A stretch of DNA of 64,000 nt from Theristus sp. LFF4_11 (Eukaryota; Nematoda; Chromadorea; Monhysterida; Xyalidae). Location of the stretch: the NCBI GenBank assembly GCA_030248135.1, contig JASANC010004056.1:1-64000 (forward strand), written 5' to 3'. Numbering within the stretch: position 1 is the first letter of the stretch; each line of letters starts with the position of its first letter. This document shows positions 26,883 to 38,134 of the stretch, one piece after another. Made by a program: the position numbers and the translations under genes. The notes under the pieces are model-generated. The model saw only the letters and a list, made by a program, of their open reading frames with translations. It was not told the origin of the DNA and ran no database searches.

Positions 26883-29033
26883 CTAGCCAATTGACCCGTG
26901 CCTACGGCACGGTTAGCTGGAAACACAATTATTATTTTTGAGTGGATTTTGCCCGATTTTGGCTTTTTGAACCGTGCTAAAAAGTGCATTGCATTTTGAT
27001 TTTGAGCTGCTTTAGTCATTCCCGTTCAAACTATCAAAAACAATATTCTGATCGCGAACACTATCTTTACTGCATTCTGTTTTAAAATTAAAAACAATCT
27101 TTTTTAATCACTAATGGTCAATTGCTGTTCCCGCTAAAAACAATTTTAAAGCTAATTGAATTGAACCGACAAAAAGCAACGCTTTATAAAAATCGTTTTT
27201 GAATGTAATTTGTAATTGCAATTTTCAACTTTTGTTTTTGAAATTGACACGTTTCTAATGAAACCCGCGTGTTGAAAACAAATTTGAAGTGCGAATTTTA
27301 TAACTTTGCTGTAATGTTTTTACCCGTTCACCCTGCTCTAAGCTAATCCTTATCACGCACTTCATTAACAACCCCCCCCGTGTATTTGATTTCGCAATAA
27401 ATTTTTTAGTTGACTTGTTTAGATCAAACTTTTTTGAAAAAGTTCTCAAGCAAAAACTTTTCAACCAAAAGATACTGAAAAATAACGTTTTGAAATGAAA
27501 GTGCAATATGCACTTGCAATGTCTATGTCGTTTTGCAACCCGATTTTTGAAAACAATAATTGCAACCATTCTTCACAGTTGGTTTTCTCTCATTTTACGC
27601 TTTCGGTCATCAACTTGTGACCAGCAACAATTGCCATCAATTGTCAATCGCATGTTAAGGCGCTGTCGCGAATGACCAAAGAGTATCATGATGACTTCGT
27701 AGTGAACAGTGACGTTTTTGAGAAAATAATTGGCATTGATAATAGGTTAAAAATTGAGATGCAGTTTTTTAAATAGCAAAAATGAGCGGCAATTCAAAAA
27801 GCAAAAAAGTGCCACACACAGACACCACTATTATCTTAGTATTTTTGCAATTTGAATTGGCGCTTATTTTTGCTATTTAAGATAGCTAAATCTCAATTTC
27901 TTAACCTATTATTAATAATGCAAATCATTTTCTCAAAAACGTTACTCTGTACTGCAAATCATTTTCTCAAAAACGTTACTCTGTACTGCGAAGTCATCAT
28001 GATGATACTCTTTGGTCATCCGCGACAGCGCCTTAACATACGATCGACAATTAATGGCAATTGTTGCTGTTCAAACTGACCGAAAGCGAAAGATGAAAGA
28101 AAACCAACTATGAAGAATCATTGCAATTGTTTTTTTTATCAGGTTGCAAAACGACATCGAAATTGCAAGTGCACATTGCACTTTGCTTTCAAGACAATAT
28201 TTTTCATTATCATTTGGTTAAACAGTTATTGCATGAGAACGTTTTCAAAAACAGAAAAATGTTGAAAAGTTATTGCTTAAGACTTTTTCAAAAAAAGAAA
28301 AGTTTTATCTAAACAACTCAACTAAAAAAATTAACTGCAAAATCAAATAAACGGGGTTTGTTAATGAAGTGCGTGATAAACTAAAAATCTGATTAGAAAG
28401 CAAGATGGCTTTCAAAGCAGTTATTTGTTTATTTTCGCTTTGCGAAAAGGCTTTGCTTATATGTTAGGGTATACGTTAAGCCATAAAAACAGTTTTTAAA
28501 TGTTTTTATTTAAACGTCATTTTTTTACATTTTTTGTTAACTTTTTTTGTATTGTCACTGTACAAAAAAGAATTGGCTTGGAGCAGGGTGAACGGGTAAA
28601 AAACATAACAGCAAAATTATAAACTTCGCATTTTAAATTTGTTTTTAATACGCGGGTTTAATTTGAAATGTGTCAATTTCAAAACCAAAATTTCAAAATT
28701 AAAATTACATTACATTCAAAAACGATTTTTATAAAATGTTACTTTTTGTCGTTTCAATTCAACTAACTTTAAAATCGTTTTACATATTTTTAACGGGAAC
28801 AGCAATTAACCATTGGTGATTAAAAAAGATTGTTTTTAACTTTAAAAGGGAATGCAGTAAAGATTGTGTTCCGGATCAGAAGATTGTTTTTAATCATTTG
28901 AACGGGAACAACTAAAGCAGCTCAAAATCAAAATGCAATGCATTTTTAGCACGGTTCAAAAGGCCAAAATCCACTCAAAAATAATAATTGTATTATCAGC
29001 TAACCGTGCCGTAGGCACGGGTCAATTGGCTAG
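26883..29033. mobile_element. 2.15-kb fold-back element with ~1-kb inverted arms
   Basis: The left end is CTAGCCAATTGACCCGTGCC plus TACGGCACGG. The right end is its exact inverse, CCGTGCCGTAGGCACGGGTC plus AATTGGCTAG. Inverted similarity continues inward along both arms towards about 27.85 kb, for example GAGCTGCTTTAGTCATTCCC against GGGAACAACTAAAGCAGCTC, and AAAGAGTATCATGATGACTT against AAGTCATCATGATGATACTC. No transposase frame is visible. It is probably a non-autonomous DNA transposon of fold-back type. Confidence 0.85.
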
Positions 29034-30413
29034 TACTAAAAATGCAATTTGTCTGTCCCTGTCATTTTCATGAAATTTGAATTGGCGCTCATTTTTGCTA
29101 TTTAAGAAAACTTCATCTCAATTTCCTTAACCTATTTTTATTAATGCCAGTTGAGATTGTTTTTTTCAAAACGTCTCTCATCATATAGCTGAAGTCATCA
29201 TGATACTCTTTGGTCAACAGAGACAGTTCAGCGCAGCATAGGCAAATGGAAGCGTGGCTGATCAAAACTTGATGATCGACTGGGAAAAATGTAACAAAAC
29301 CGTCTGTGAAAAAAGTTTGAACTTTTTTGTTTTTAAAAATCGGGTTGCAAAACGCGCATCGACATCGGCATTGCAATTGCAAGTTGCACTTTTGATTCAA
29401 AACAACGTATTCAACTTCAACAATATTTAATTTCAACGTAACGCACGATGGGCAACTGGCAATTGTTGCTGCTCAAAACTTGACGAGCGACTTTGAAAGA
29501 TGTGACAAAACCGTCTCTGAAAAAAGTTATTTTTTTAATTGGGTCGAAATGGTATTTACCATTCATTTTCACTTTGCAAAATGTTTGGGTCATGTTGGGG
29601 TAAACGGGTAAAAGAAGCAATGACTTTAAAACGAAATTATAAACGTCACATTTTTTGCTTATTCTATTCATTTTTCACTTTAGAAAAAAGGCTTGGCTTA
29701 TGCTAGGGTAACCGGGTAAAAGAAGCATTAGCTTTTTGAAACGGGTACTTTTTTAATAAAAAAACGTTAATTTTTATATTTTTTTCAATCTTACTTAACT
29801 TACAAAAAGGCTTGACTTAGGTTAGGGTGAACGGGTAAAAATAGCAAAATCATAAACTTCGCATTTTCACTTTGCAAAAAGGCTTGGCTTAGGTAAACGG
29901 GTAAAAGAAGCATTAGCTTTTTAAGACGGGTAATTGAAAAAAACGTTAATTTTTATGTTTTTATTCAATCTTACTTCACATACAAAAAGGCTTGACTTAG
30001 GTTAGGGTGAACGGGTAAAAAATAGAAAAATCATAAACTTCGCATTTTCACTTTACAAAAAAGGCTTGGCTTAGGTAAACGGGTAAAAAAGCATTAGCTT
30101 TTTAAAACGGGTAAATGAAAAAAACGTTAGTTTTTATATTTTTTTCATTTTTACTTCACTTACAAAAAGGGGTGCCTTCGGTTAGGGTAAACGGGTAAAA
30201 ATAGCAAAATCATAAACTTCGCATTTTTTATTTATTTGAATAACATTAAAAAATATTGTATTGTAGGCGACTTCACTGCAGCACAAGGTAAATTTTCTTC
30301 AGGGTTATTATTCAGTAAACGTTACTGTTTTTTTTCTTTTTAAGTCAATGCCACTTCACCAAAAAGGCTTGGCATTGATTAAGCCACATACGCTCGGGTC
30401 AATTGGCTAGTGT
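29034..30413 (+). repeat. Second, tandemly expanded copy of the fold-back right arm
   Basis: Starts with sequence matching the right arm of the previous element (TTTGAATTGGCGCTCATTTTTGC near 29080) and ends with the same terminus, GGGTCAATTGGCTAG. Between about 29690 and 30230 a unit of about 178 bp recurs at 29814, 29993 and 30170: GGTTAGGGTGAACGGGTAAA, then CATAAACTTCGCATTTTCAC. Confidence 0.65.
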
Positions 30414-32589
30414 ATACAAAATACGTAATGCTTCTTTATTCAAAACGCACGCGCACGGGCATCGGCATTGCACCCGCACTTTCCAATGAGCATGCAGCAC
30501 ACGCTCCGCACCTTGCGTTTACACACCCTCCGTCCGCGTTCGATTAGTACATGATCTAAACACTCAAAATAATCACGTAACAAACCAAAAAGTTAGAAAA
30601 CTCGATTCTGAAACTAGGACTGTGCAAGGAACTTGGACTGAGAAAATTACTTTTGAATTTGAGAATTTTGAAATCACAAAACATAGATAAAACGAAAACA
30701 ACGAACCAGCCAGCAGTCAAACTCAACTGCCTCACCACACGATTTTCAAAAAAATGAATTGCGTTCTCGCTCGCGCAGTAATCGGTTGCACTTGCAGGAG
30801 AACACGAAGTTCAGAAAACTCAACCTTCGAAATCAGTGTCCGGCGCTTTTGTTTGGGTCATAGCTGCAGTTTTTGCTTGTCTTTTTCATAAAATTTCAAA
30901 ACTGATCAATCAACCTAATTTAATCAACAACGAAATACTACAGTATGGCCAAATAAATGAGGCAGTCCATCAAGGCGGGATCAGTCGCAGACTAGGAGTT
31001 GTCTTTTTCAAAAATGCGAACATAATTCCCAGTCATGTGTTCAAAAAAAAACGCGTCAAATTTGGCACACAATTTGGTTTCTGAACGTCTTCTTTCTGAC
31101 ATTCAAAAATCGCGCGCTGCTTGAACCCTGAAAAAAGCTGCCATGTTTAATCGGCCATACCGTATCTTCTGTTGGGTCAGCTCGGCAGTATCATCGACAT
31201 ATATTCGAATTCTTTATTCAACGCACAAGAGATGAAACCAATGATCTATAATCAAATCAAATCAAATCAAACCGCATTCAATAATCAGTTTAACTATAAA
31301 AACCAAACGATACTCGAGAATCTGAATCATTTTGTTTGAGAGCAGAATCGCAAAAAAATTGAGCCACGAATTTTTTTTTAAAGCAGAAACACAAAAATTT
31401 TAAATTCTGATAAATTGAAAGACAAAAAATCTTTAAAATGTCACATTGGCAGTGAAACTGTGTTATTGTTAAACAAATAAACTGGCTCAATGAGTAAAAT
31501 TCAACACAAAACCGCCCGATCACAAGAATGACAAAACGTACGGACCAGTGAAGCAAATGGAAGCAAATGAAAATAAAGACATAAAATCGGTTCCTAGGGT
31601 TGAAGTTTTTGCTGGTTTAGAAGTTTGTTTTTCCTTGTGTCTGACACGAGTGTGTCGAATAAAACAACAACAACGGCGTGCAAAAAATGCCGAGGGGACA
31701 AAGCAAATCAATCGAACGCGTTGCAAATCGATGTCAAGAAACTAATGGTGGAAGGTGGCGCGGGTGTTTCTTAGGTGGCGGGGGGTGGTGTTAGTTGTAG
31801 TTGTGTTGTGGTGTGTTTGTGGTGTATAGATGGGTGAGGGATGAGGGGGTGGGGGGATGGCGGGGGTGAGGGGGTTTGAGGGGGTGGGATGGAGAGGGGA
31901 ATATCATGCGGATGCGCGAGCGAGCGCCAGCGAGCGGACAGCGCATCACGCATAATATGAGCCGTTATCCCCTCGCGCGCTTTTTTCAAATTTGCTCGCT
32001 GCGTCCAGCGAGCATAGTATAAACTACAAACCTGCTCCTGTGCACACGAAACGAACACCCAAAGTTGTGCTTGGAGCCGCGAAAAAATTTTTATCGGACA
32101 ACTTTTCATACGCTGTAGACACGAAAAACCTATTCTGAAATTTATGTTACTTATTTTTGTTTCTATTTTTTTTTTCTGGTATGTAATCATATGTGTTCGC
32201 CCTTTCAATTTTTACCTGCGACACTTTCACAGTCAAACAAAAATGTTTCCTGGGGTAATTTCACCTGGAGATTTTGAAAATTGGGTTAATTTTTTGCCCT
32301 GACCCACTTTTTGGGTAAAAAATGGGCATTTTTCAAAAATCGAAGGGTTTTTACCTGGTTTCAAGTGTTCGCCCTTTCAATTTTTAGCTGGGACACTTTC
32401 ACAGTTGAACAAAAATGTTTCCTAGGGTAATTTCATCCGTATTTTCTGAAAATTTAGTTTATTTTTTTGCCCGGCACTTTTTTGAGTTAAAATTGTGCAT
32501 TTTTGAAAGTTCGTAGCATTTTGACTGAGTATCAGTTTTCACTCTTACAAATTTTGTCTGAGCTACGAAAAATAATAGGAAAAAGGTCT
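30414..32589. repeat. Repeat-flanking DNA with long-range inverted repeat
   Basis: Bases 30935-31150 recur inverted at 34550-34805 (CAATCAAGGCGGGATCAGTC type sequence, TTTTTCAAAAATGC). A G-rich strand lies at 31745-31890. A GCGAGCGAGCGCCAGCGAGC patch at 31915 resembles 40175, just before the second satellite array. Two copies of TTCGCCCTTTCAATTTTTA, at 32193 and 32369, precede the satellite. No gene supported. Confidence 0.55.
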
Positions 32590-33935
32590 AGTCCGTAGTA
32601 ATTCAATGCGCTGATCACGGATTTTGGGTTAGTTTTCTTACGTGAGCAACTCTAGATGCTGAATCGTGACGATTTCCGGCGAATCGGCCGTGGAAATCGG
32701 CGAAATCGGTCCAGAAATGAAAAACAAGAAAACTATGTTTTCCAGTGTAATTCAATGCGCTGATCACGGATTTTGGGTTAGTTTTCTTATGTGAGCAACT
32801 CTAGATACCGAATCGTGACGATTTCGGGCGAATCGGCCGTCGAAATTGGCGAAATCGGTCCAGAAACGAAAAACAAGAAAAGGGTGTTTTCCAGAGTAAT
32901 TCAATGCGCTGATCACGGATTTTGGGTTAGTTTTCTTACGTGAGCAACTCTAGATACCGAATCGTGGCGATTTCGGGCGAATCGGCCGTCGAAATTGGCG
33001 AAATCGGTCCAGAAACGAAAAATAAGAAAAGGGTGTTTTCCAGGGTAATTCAATGCGCTGATTACGAATTTTGGGTTAGTTTTTTATGCAAGCAACTCTA
33101 GATGCTGAATCGTGACGATGTCGGACGAATCGGCCGTGGAAATCGGCGAAATCGGTCCAGAAACGAAAAACAAGGAAAAAATGTTTTCCAGGGTAATTCA
33201 ATGCGCTGATCACGGATATTGGGTTAGTTTTCTTACGTGAGCAACTCTAGATGCTGAATCGTGACGATTTCGGGCGAATCGGCCGTGGAAATTGGCAAAA
33301 TCGGTCCAGAAACGAAAAACAAGAAAAGGGTGTTTTCCATGGTAATTCAATGCGCTGATCACGGATTTTTGATTAGTTTTCTTATGTGAGCAATTCTAGA
33401 TACTGAATCGTGACGGTTTCGGGCGAATCGGTCGTGGAAATTGGCGAAATCAATCCGGATACGAAAAACGAGAAAAAGATGTTTTCCAGGGTAATTCAAT
33501 GCGGTGATCACGGATTTTGGTTAGTTTTCTTACGTGAGCAACTCTAGATGCTGAACCGTGACGATTTCGGGCGAATCGGCCGTGGAAATTGGCGAAATCG
33601 GTCCAGAAACGAAAAATAAGAAAAGGGTGTTTTCCAGGGTAATTCAATGCGCTGATCACGGATTTTGTGTTAGTTTTTTCAAGTGAGCAACTCTAGTTAC
33701 AGAATCGTGACGATTTGGGGCGAATCGGCAGTGGAATTTAGTGAAACCGGTCTAGAAATGAAAAACAAGAAATCGGTGTTTTCCATGGTAATTCATTGCG
33801 CCGATCACGGCTTTTGGGTCAGTTTTCTTATGTGAGCAATTCTAGGTACTGAATCGTGACGATTTTGGGCGAATCGGCCGTAAAAATAGCATAGACGAAA
33901 TTGGCCTAAAAACGAAAAATGAAAAACCTGAGTTG
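32590..33935 (+). repeat. 149-bp satellite, array 1 (about 9 units)
   Basis: The anchor ATTCAATGCG or its close variant ATTCA(T/A)TGCG recurs at 32601, 32750, 32899, 33048, 33196, 33345, 33494, 33642 and 33791, a period of 148-149 bp. Units contain CGCTGATCACGGATTTTGGG and CGTGACGATTTCGGGCGAAT. A second array of the same monomer lies at 40755-41590. Confidence 0.95.
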
Positions 33936-34012
33936 TCCGGGGTTTAGAAGAATGTGTGACCAACGTATTGTGATTTTGGTCCGACCTTTGGGGCTTATGT
34001 AAAAGTCAGAAT

Positions 34013-35055
34013 ATTATCTAAAAATGCGGGAGACGCATATAAAAGGAGGAATATGGCCTTGTGTAAGCAGTGAAAGACTTGGCTCGACAACGCTTTTCAA
34101 GTCTCTGATGTGGTACACACGGATACAAGTACATAAGAGTCATATTTTTGCGCCGTTTATTTTTTATTTCGGTTGCAAGTGGCAACCCTCGTACATTGTA
34201 GACAAATGAAACTTTCACATTTGCTTTTTTCTAGCTTTTAGCGACCTCTAAAACTACTAAAATAACGATCAGACTTTAGATCGCTGACACTGGTTTGCAC
34301 AAAGTGTATCGCAGAGGCATTGGGAACGCAAGGTGTCCTTCTGTGGCAAAGGCAATGACTGACCGGTTTATCCTGTCACAAGAGTTTGGTAAAAAGGGTG
34401 AAAATCAACGGAAGACAACACTTTTTGCACTGGTGCTGCTGTATGCACAGCGGTGCGTACGTCAGCAACAACGATAAAGCTACATGCAGCAATGTTTTGC
34501 AATCTCTGATGTTTCTGTTTTTTGCACAGAATTTACAGTATAGCCGATTAAACATGGCAGTTTTTTTCAGGGTGCAAGGAGCGCGCGAATTTTGAATGAA
34601 AGAAAAAGAAGTTCAGAAACCAAATTGTATGCCAAATTTGACGCGTTTTTTTAAACTAATGGATTATCCGTATTATTCTGTTCATTCTTTCTCCCTTGCA
34701 CACATGATTGGAAATTATGTTGGCATTTTTGAAAAAGACAACTCCTAGTCAGCGACTAATCCCGCCTTGATGGACTGCCTCATTTATTCGGCCATGCTGT
34801 ACAGAATTTCGCACATGATGTGATTTTAGACTAAACTGAAGAGGACAATTGAAAAATATCTAGATAACTTCAAAGTTTTTACGCTTTTCAGCAAGCTTTT
34901 AAACAACAAACGCGGCGCAAAAATATGACTCTTATGTACTTGTATCCGTGTGTACCACATCAGAGACTTGAAAAGCGTTGTCGAGCCAAGTCTTTCACTG
35001 CTTACACAAGGCCATATTCCTCCTTTTATATGCGTCTCCCGCATTTTTAGATAAT
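34013..35055. mobile_element. Inverted-repeat element D, copy 1
   Basis: Terminal inverted repeats of about 135 bp: ATTATCTAAAAATGCGGGAG, CGCATATAAAAGGAGGAATA and onward to ATTTTTGCGCCG. They appear on the left from 34013 and inverted on the right ending at 35055. The interior is non-coding. Copy 2 is at 41643-44220, and a fragment is at 58399-58490. Both full copies follow the satellite array with the same junction, GGGGCTTATGTAAAAGTCAG. Confidence 0.85.
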
Positions 35056-35109
35056 CGGCCCCAACAGGAACTTGCTCAAAACGCAATTGTTTTGACATCT
35101 TACTTCCTG

Positions 35110-35180
35110 AAAAGGCTTGGCTTAGGTTAGGATTAGGTTAGGATCAAGTTAGGCTTAGGATTAGGCTTTAGGATTAAGAT
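35110..35180 (+). repeat. Degenerate telomere-like tract
   Basis: GGCTTAGGTTAGGATTAGG, AAGTTAGGCTTAGGATTAGG and CTTTAGGATTAAG. It includes exact TTAGGC units, the nematode telomere unit, mixed with TTAGGA and TTAGG. Confidence 0.5.
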
Positions 35181-35511
35181 TTGAATCAGGTCCGTTTTAG
35201 CAATGTCCGACAACGAGCTTGTCGGTTTTTAGAAAAGAAGGGCAACCATTTTGAAGCCCAAAAAAACAAAATGCGTTTGAGGATTATGCTTTTTTTCCCA
35301 GAGTTTCGTGTGGACTGTGGACTTTGTTTTTGGCAGACTTTTTTTGACAATTACAATTTCTACCTTTAAGTCAAAGATCGACGTCCATAGTTGTTCTAGA
35401 GAGGGCCTGGCTGGGGCCAGCCGGAAAAATTTTAATCGATTAAAAAACTAATTTTTTTTATTAAAAAAATGGGATTTTCACTTTTTTCGAATCCTGTGTG
35501 CAACTAACTAA

Positions 35512-35990
35512 CCAGTACCGTGGGCGGGGGGGGGTGGGGGGTACACCCCCCCCAGAGCACCCGAGACCGTCGGGTGGGGGGGGGCACCGTGCCACCCCCC
35601 CCTAACCCCGGGCACCCCCCCCATCGTACCCCCCCCCTCGAAAATTTGGCCGACACCCCCCCCACCCCACCCCCCCCATGAAATTTTGTCTGGCGGACAC
35701 CCCCCCCCCAAAATTTTCTGCACACCCTAAAATTTTTTTCGAAAATCATGATTTTTTGTCTATAAAGTCCATAATATAAGCTGAATATATGATAACTTGA
35801 CCATCTTCATTGTAATTTCAACGATTTTGCAGCAAAATTTAGCGTTTTTCCTTCAAAATTTAAGCGAAAAATTATCATGGGGGGGGGGGGGGGTGGGGGG
35901 GGGTGGACCCCCCCCCACAGAAAATTTTGAAAAAATGCACCCCCCCCATGGGACCCCCCTGGGGGGTCCCACGTTACCATAGGTTGGACC
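35512..35990. repeat. G/C-run element E, rearranged copy
   Basis: Opens with CAGTACCGTGGGCGGG like the intact element at 52076-52427. It shares AGCACCCGAGACCGTCGGGT, CACCGTGCCACCCC, TCGAAAATTTGGCCGACACC and ATGAAATTTTGTCTGGCGGA. It then runs into AT-rich DNA and further G/C runs, ending GTTACCATAGGTTGGACC. Open frames across it are Gly/Pro artefacts. Confidence 0.7.
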
Positions 35991-36070
35991 TAGGGTTGTT
36001 AAACAAAAATGAAAATTTAAAAAAAAGTGATTAAAAAAACAAAAATGCGTTTTTTTTTTTTAAAAAAAAG
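35989..36070 (+). repeat. Left end of TAGGGTTGTTAAA element
   Basis: TAGGGTTGTTAAACAAAAAT followed by alternating A and T runs. It matches the termini of the 731-bp element at 51155-51885. A matching right end is not evident. Confidence 0.55.
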
Positions 36071-36099
36071 AAAATATTTTGATGAATTTTTGGTTATTT

Positions 36100-36282
36100 T
36101 GTTTTGGTGGGGTGGGGGTTTGGTTGGTGGGTGGTGTGGTTGTGGGGTGGGGGGGGGGGGTTGGGGGGGGGGTGGGGGGGGGGAGGGGGGGCGGTTGTGT
36201 GTTTGTGTTTGGGGGGGGGGGGGGGGGGGGGGGGGTGAAAAGGTGTGGGGGTTTGTTGTTTTTTTTTTTGTTGTTGTTTTTT

Positions 36283-36322
<40 letters not shown>

Positions 36323-36345
36323 TTTAATTTTTTTTTTTTGTTGGG
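36100..36345 (+). repeat. G-run and T-run tract upstream of PRA1
   Basis: Long G homopolymers broken by T (GGGGTGGGGGTTTGGTTGG), then T homopolymers up to 36345. It lies about 60 bp before the PRA1 start codon. Strong G-quadruplex potential, but collapse or polymerase error in the assembly is also likely here. Confidence 0.5.
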
Positions 36346-36407
36346 CCCAGTTGTAACTAACTGAGACATCCGGTCGGAGTCTGTTTCAACACCACCCGAC
36401 CGACACC

Positions 36408-38134
36408 ATGATGTCCGGAAGTTCAACGATGGACAGCGTACGTGTTGATCGAGCGCAGTTTCCGGCCGGCGATGGAGATGAAATTGAGAAAAGTGAAGAA
36501 GAGCAGAACGATGGTGGAGCAGGTTAGCGCAGCAGCGATATGTCACTGTCAGATTCAAATATAAAATCTGAATCTGACAAACTTTGTTTTCATCGTTTTC
36601 AGCCTGGTTCGCATCGACCCACAAACTGTTGCCGGTGCAAACAAAGGTTGCCCGTGAATGGATCACTGAACGTCGACAGGGGCTGCGCAGTTGGCGCGAG
36701 TTTTTCAAAACAGACAAGTCCTGTTTCGAACAGTTTTTTCTTTTTTATGATACAATACGATACGCACCGTGGACCGTCCGTGGTTAAATTTAGGAAGTCA
36801 ACTATTGTAAAAATAATTCGTAAATAAAAATAATGTTAAAAGTCGAACAAAAAATTGTAGATCCATTCAAACGTGTCCTGACAAAATGACGTCAGTATTT
36901 GTTTCAGAACGCTCGTTTATCATGCACAGGCATCAGAATAATGTCAGTTTGGTTCACTCATTCATTCCAAACGTCTCTTTTTTCTTAAGAGTGGATGAAT
37001 GAGTGCAAACTGGGTCGCGTGTGCTGTGCACATGGGCGCATTTGAGCTGATGACGTCATTCGGTCATTTCGGTCTGACCTGACACGTTCGACTATAACGA
37101 CGTGCTACACCGTTTCCAGGTTCCACCTTCCGTCCGGCCCAGCAACGGCCGGCCGTCGATTGGTGCACAACGTGGAATACTTTCAGTCGAACTACATTTG
37201 TGTCTTCGTCGTGCTTGCCTTGTACTGCGTGTAAGTTGTCATAATGAAGAGTGTGATGATGATGTATTATGGCGTATCCACGGTGGCACGCGCACACGCA
37301 CGTCACGTTTTGTGTCGTACGTCAGTATGAAGTGGCCTTATATATGATGTCAATTGTAATTCGCCGTGCTATCCAATCAATGCCATGCCATACTAGCTCT
37401 CGTGCAGACTGACGTCGCCGCTGTTGATCGTGGCGTTGGCCGCGTGTTTCGGTCTGTTCTACATCATCAAGGTGAAGAACGCGCAGAGCGCCGTGCGTAT
37501 CGCAGGCCGCCAGCTCAGTGCTGCCTACCAATACGCCCTGGTCGCCGTCGTCTCGTTCCCGTTGTTCTGGATGGCCGGCGCTGGCAGTGTCATCTTTTGG
37601 GTCATCGGTTGGTTGTTGCAAACCATTTTTTGTCCCAGTTTTTTTAATATTGCATCATGCATCTGGTCATCACCAACCATCATGCAGCTGATTGTCCACA
37701 CTTTAGAGTTCGAGTGTACCAACTTGCTCTGTTGTTGTTGTTGACGGGATTTTTAGGCGATGTTTTTAGCCAGGGCTAACCCACAGAACCGCACAGAACG
37801 CCACTGAGTAGGGCGCCCATCGAGTTTTCTCTGTCATTAAGTGCCTATATACACCCCTCGGCGGGGCTCGATCCCCCGAGCGCGCAGAATGTAGTCTAGT
37901 CTAACGCACTACCACCAGGACACGAGGGCGACAATTGCAATTGCAAACTAAACGGCAGTATGTTTGTTTTTCTACGAGTTCGCGAGCTCTGTATTCTGCG
38001 AAAAAGTGACAGGTTTAAACGATCATACTTTACCTTAACACACAGGTGCGAGCATCTTCGTCATTCTCGTGCATGCGCTCTTGTATGCTTCTGAAGCGGT
38101 GCCGGGCGCCGAATTCGATTTGGAAACCGTGTAG
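36408..38134 (+). CDS. RABAC1: PRA1 family protein (prenylated Rab acceptor 1)
   Basis: Five in-phase exons: 36408-36522, 36603-36717, 37120-37230, 37408-37607 and 38046-38134; 209 residues. The acidic N-terminus is followed by LPVQTKVAREWITERRQGLR SW, the hallmark before the PRA1 domain. Then come RRLVHNVEYFQSNY, a hydrophobic hairpin (ICVFVVLALYCVLTSPLLIVA), the loop VRIAGRQLSAAYQYALV and a second hairpin, FPLFWMAGAGSVIFWVIG. The end is SEAVPGAEFDLETV. PRA1 binds prenylated Rab GTPases and GDI and acts in Golgi/ER membrane traffic. The first two residues are both Met, so the start is 36408 or 36411. Introns carry a family B MITE (intron 2) and a diverged family A MITE plus a SINE (intron 4). 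Confidence 0.93.
36835..37093. repeat. MITE family B, copy 2 (PRA1 intron 2)
   Basis: Ends ATTCAAACGTGTCCTGACAA plus AATGACGTCA on the left and GATGACGTCATTCGG..CTGACACGTTCG on the right. The interior differs from other copies: a local inverted repeat, ACTCATTCATTCCAAACGTC, replaces part of it. Confidence 0.7.
37598..37722. repeat. MITE family A, diverged copy 3 (PRA1 intron 4)
   Basis: Keeps ATCGGTTGGTTGTTG at the left and CATCTGGTCATCACCAACCA, CAGCTGATTGTCC and TAGAGTTCGAGTGTA at the right. The left element boundary coincides with the exon 4 donor site. Confidence 0.5.
37726..37930 (-). repeat. tRNA-derived SINE, copy 2 (PRA1 intron 4)
   Basis: Reverse orientation: a GTT-repeat tail, GGATTTTTAGGCGATGTTTT, TTAGCCAGGGCTAACC, AGTGCCTATATACACC, then the B-box CTCGATCCCCCGAG and the A-box part CTAACGCACTACCACC. 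Confidence 0.85.
37960..38032. repeat. Compact MITE with GTGACAGGTTTAAA end
   Basis: CAGTATGTTTGTTTTTCTAC, AGTTCGCGAGCTCTGTATTC, then GCGAAAAAGTGACAGGTTTA. Related to the element at 1011-1230, with its two arms nearly joined. Confidence 0.55.

Noticed and set aside
31771..32208. 145-codon minus-strand frame
   Set aside because: Composition follows the G-rich strand and repeat DNA. No domain, signal or splice support.
35504..36717. Gly/Pro/Trp-rich open frames on both strands
   Set aside because: They arise from G and C homopolymers and carry no domain. Part of one overlaps the reverse of PRA1 exons.
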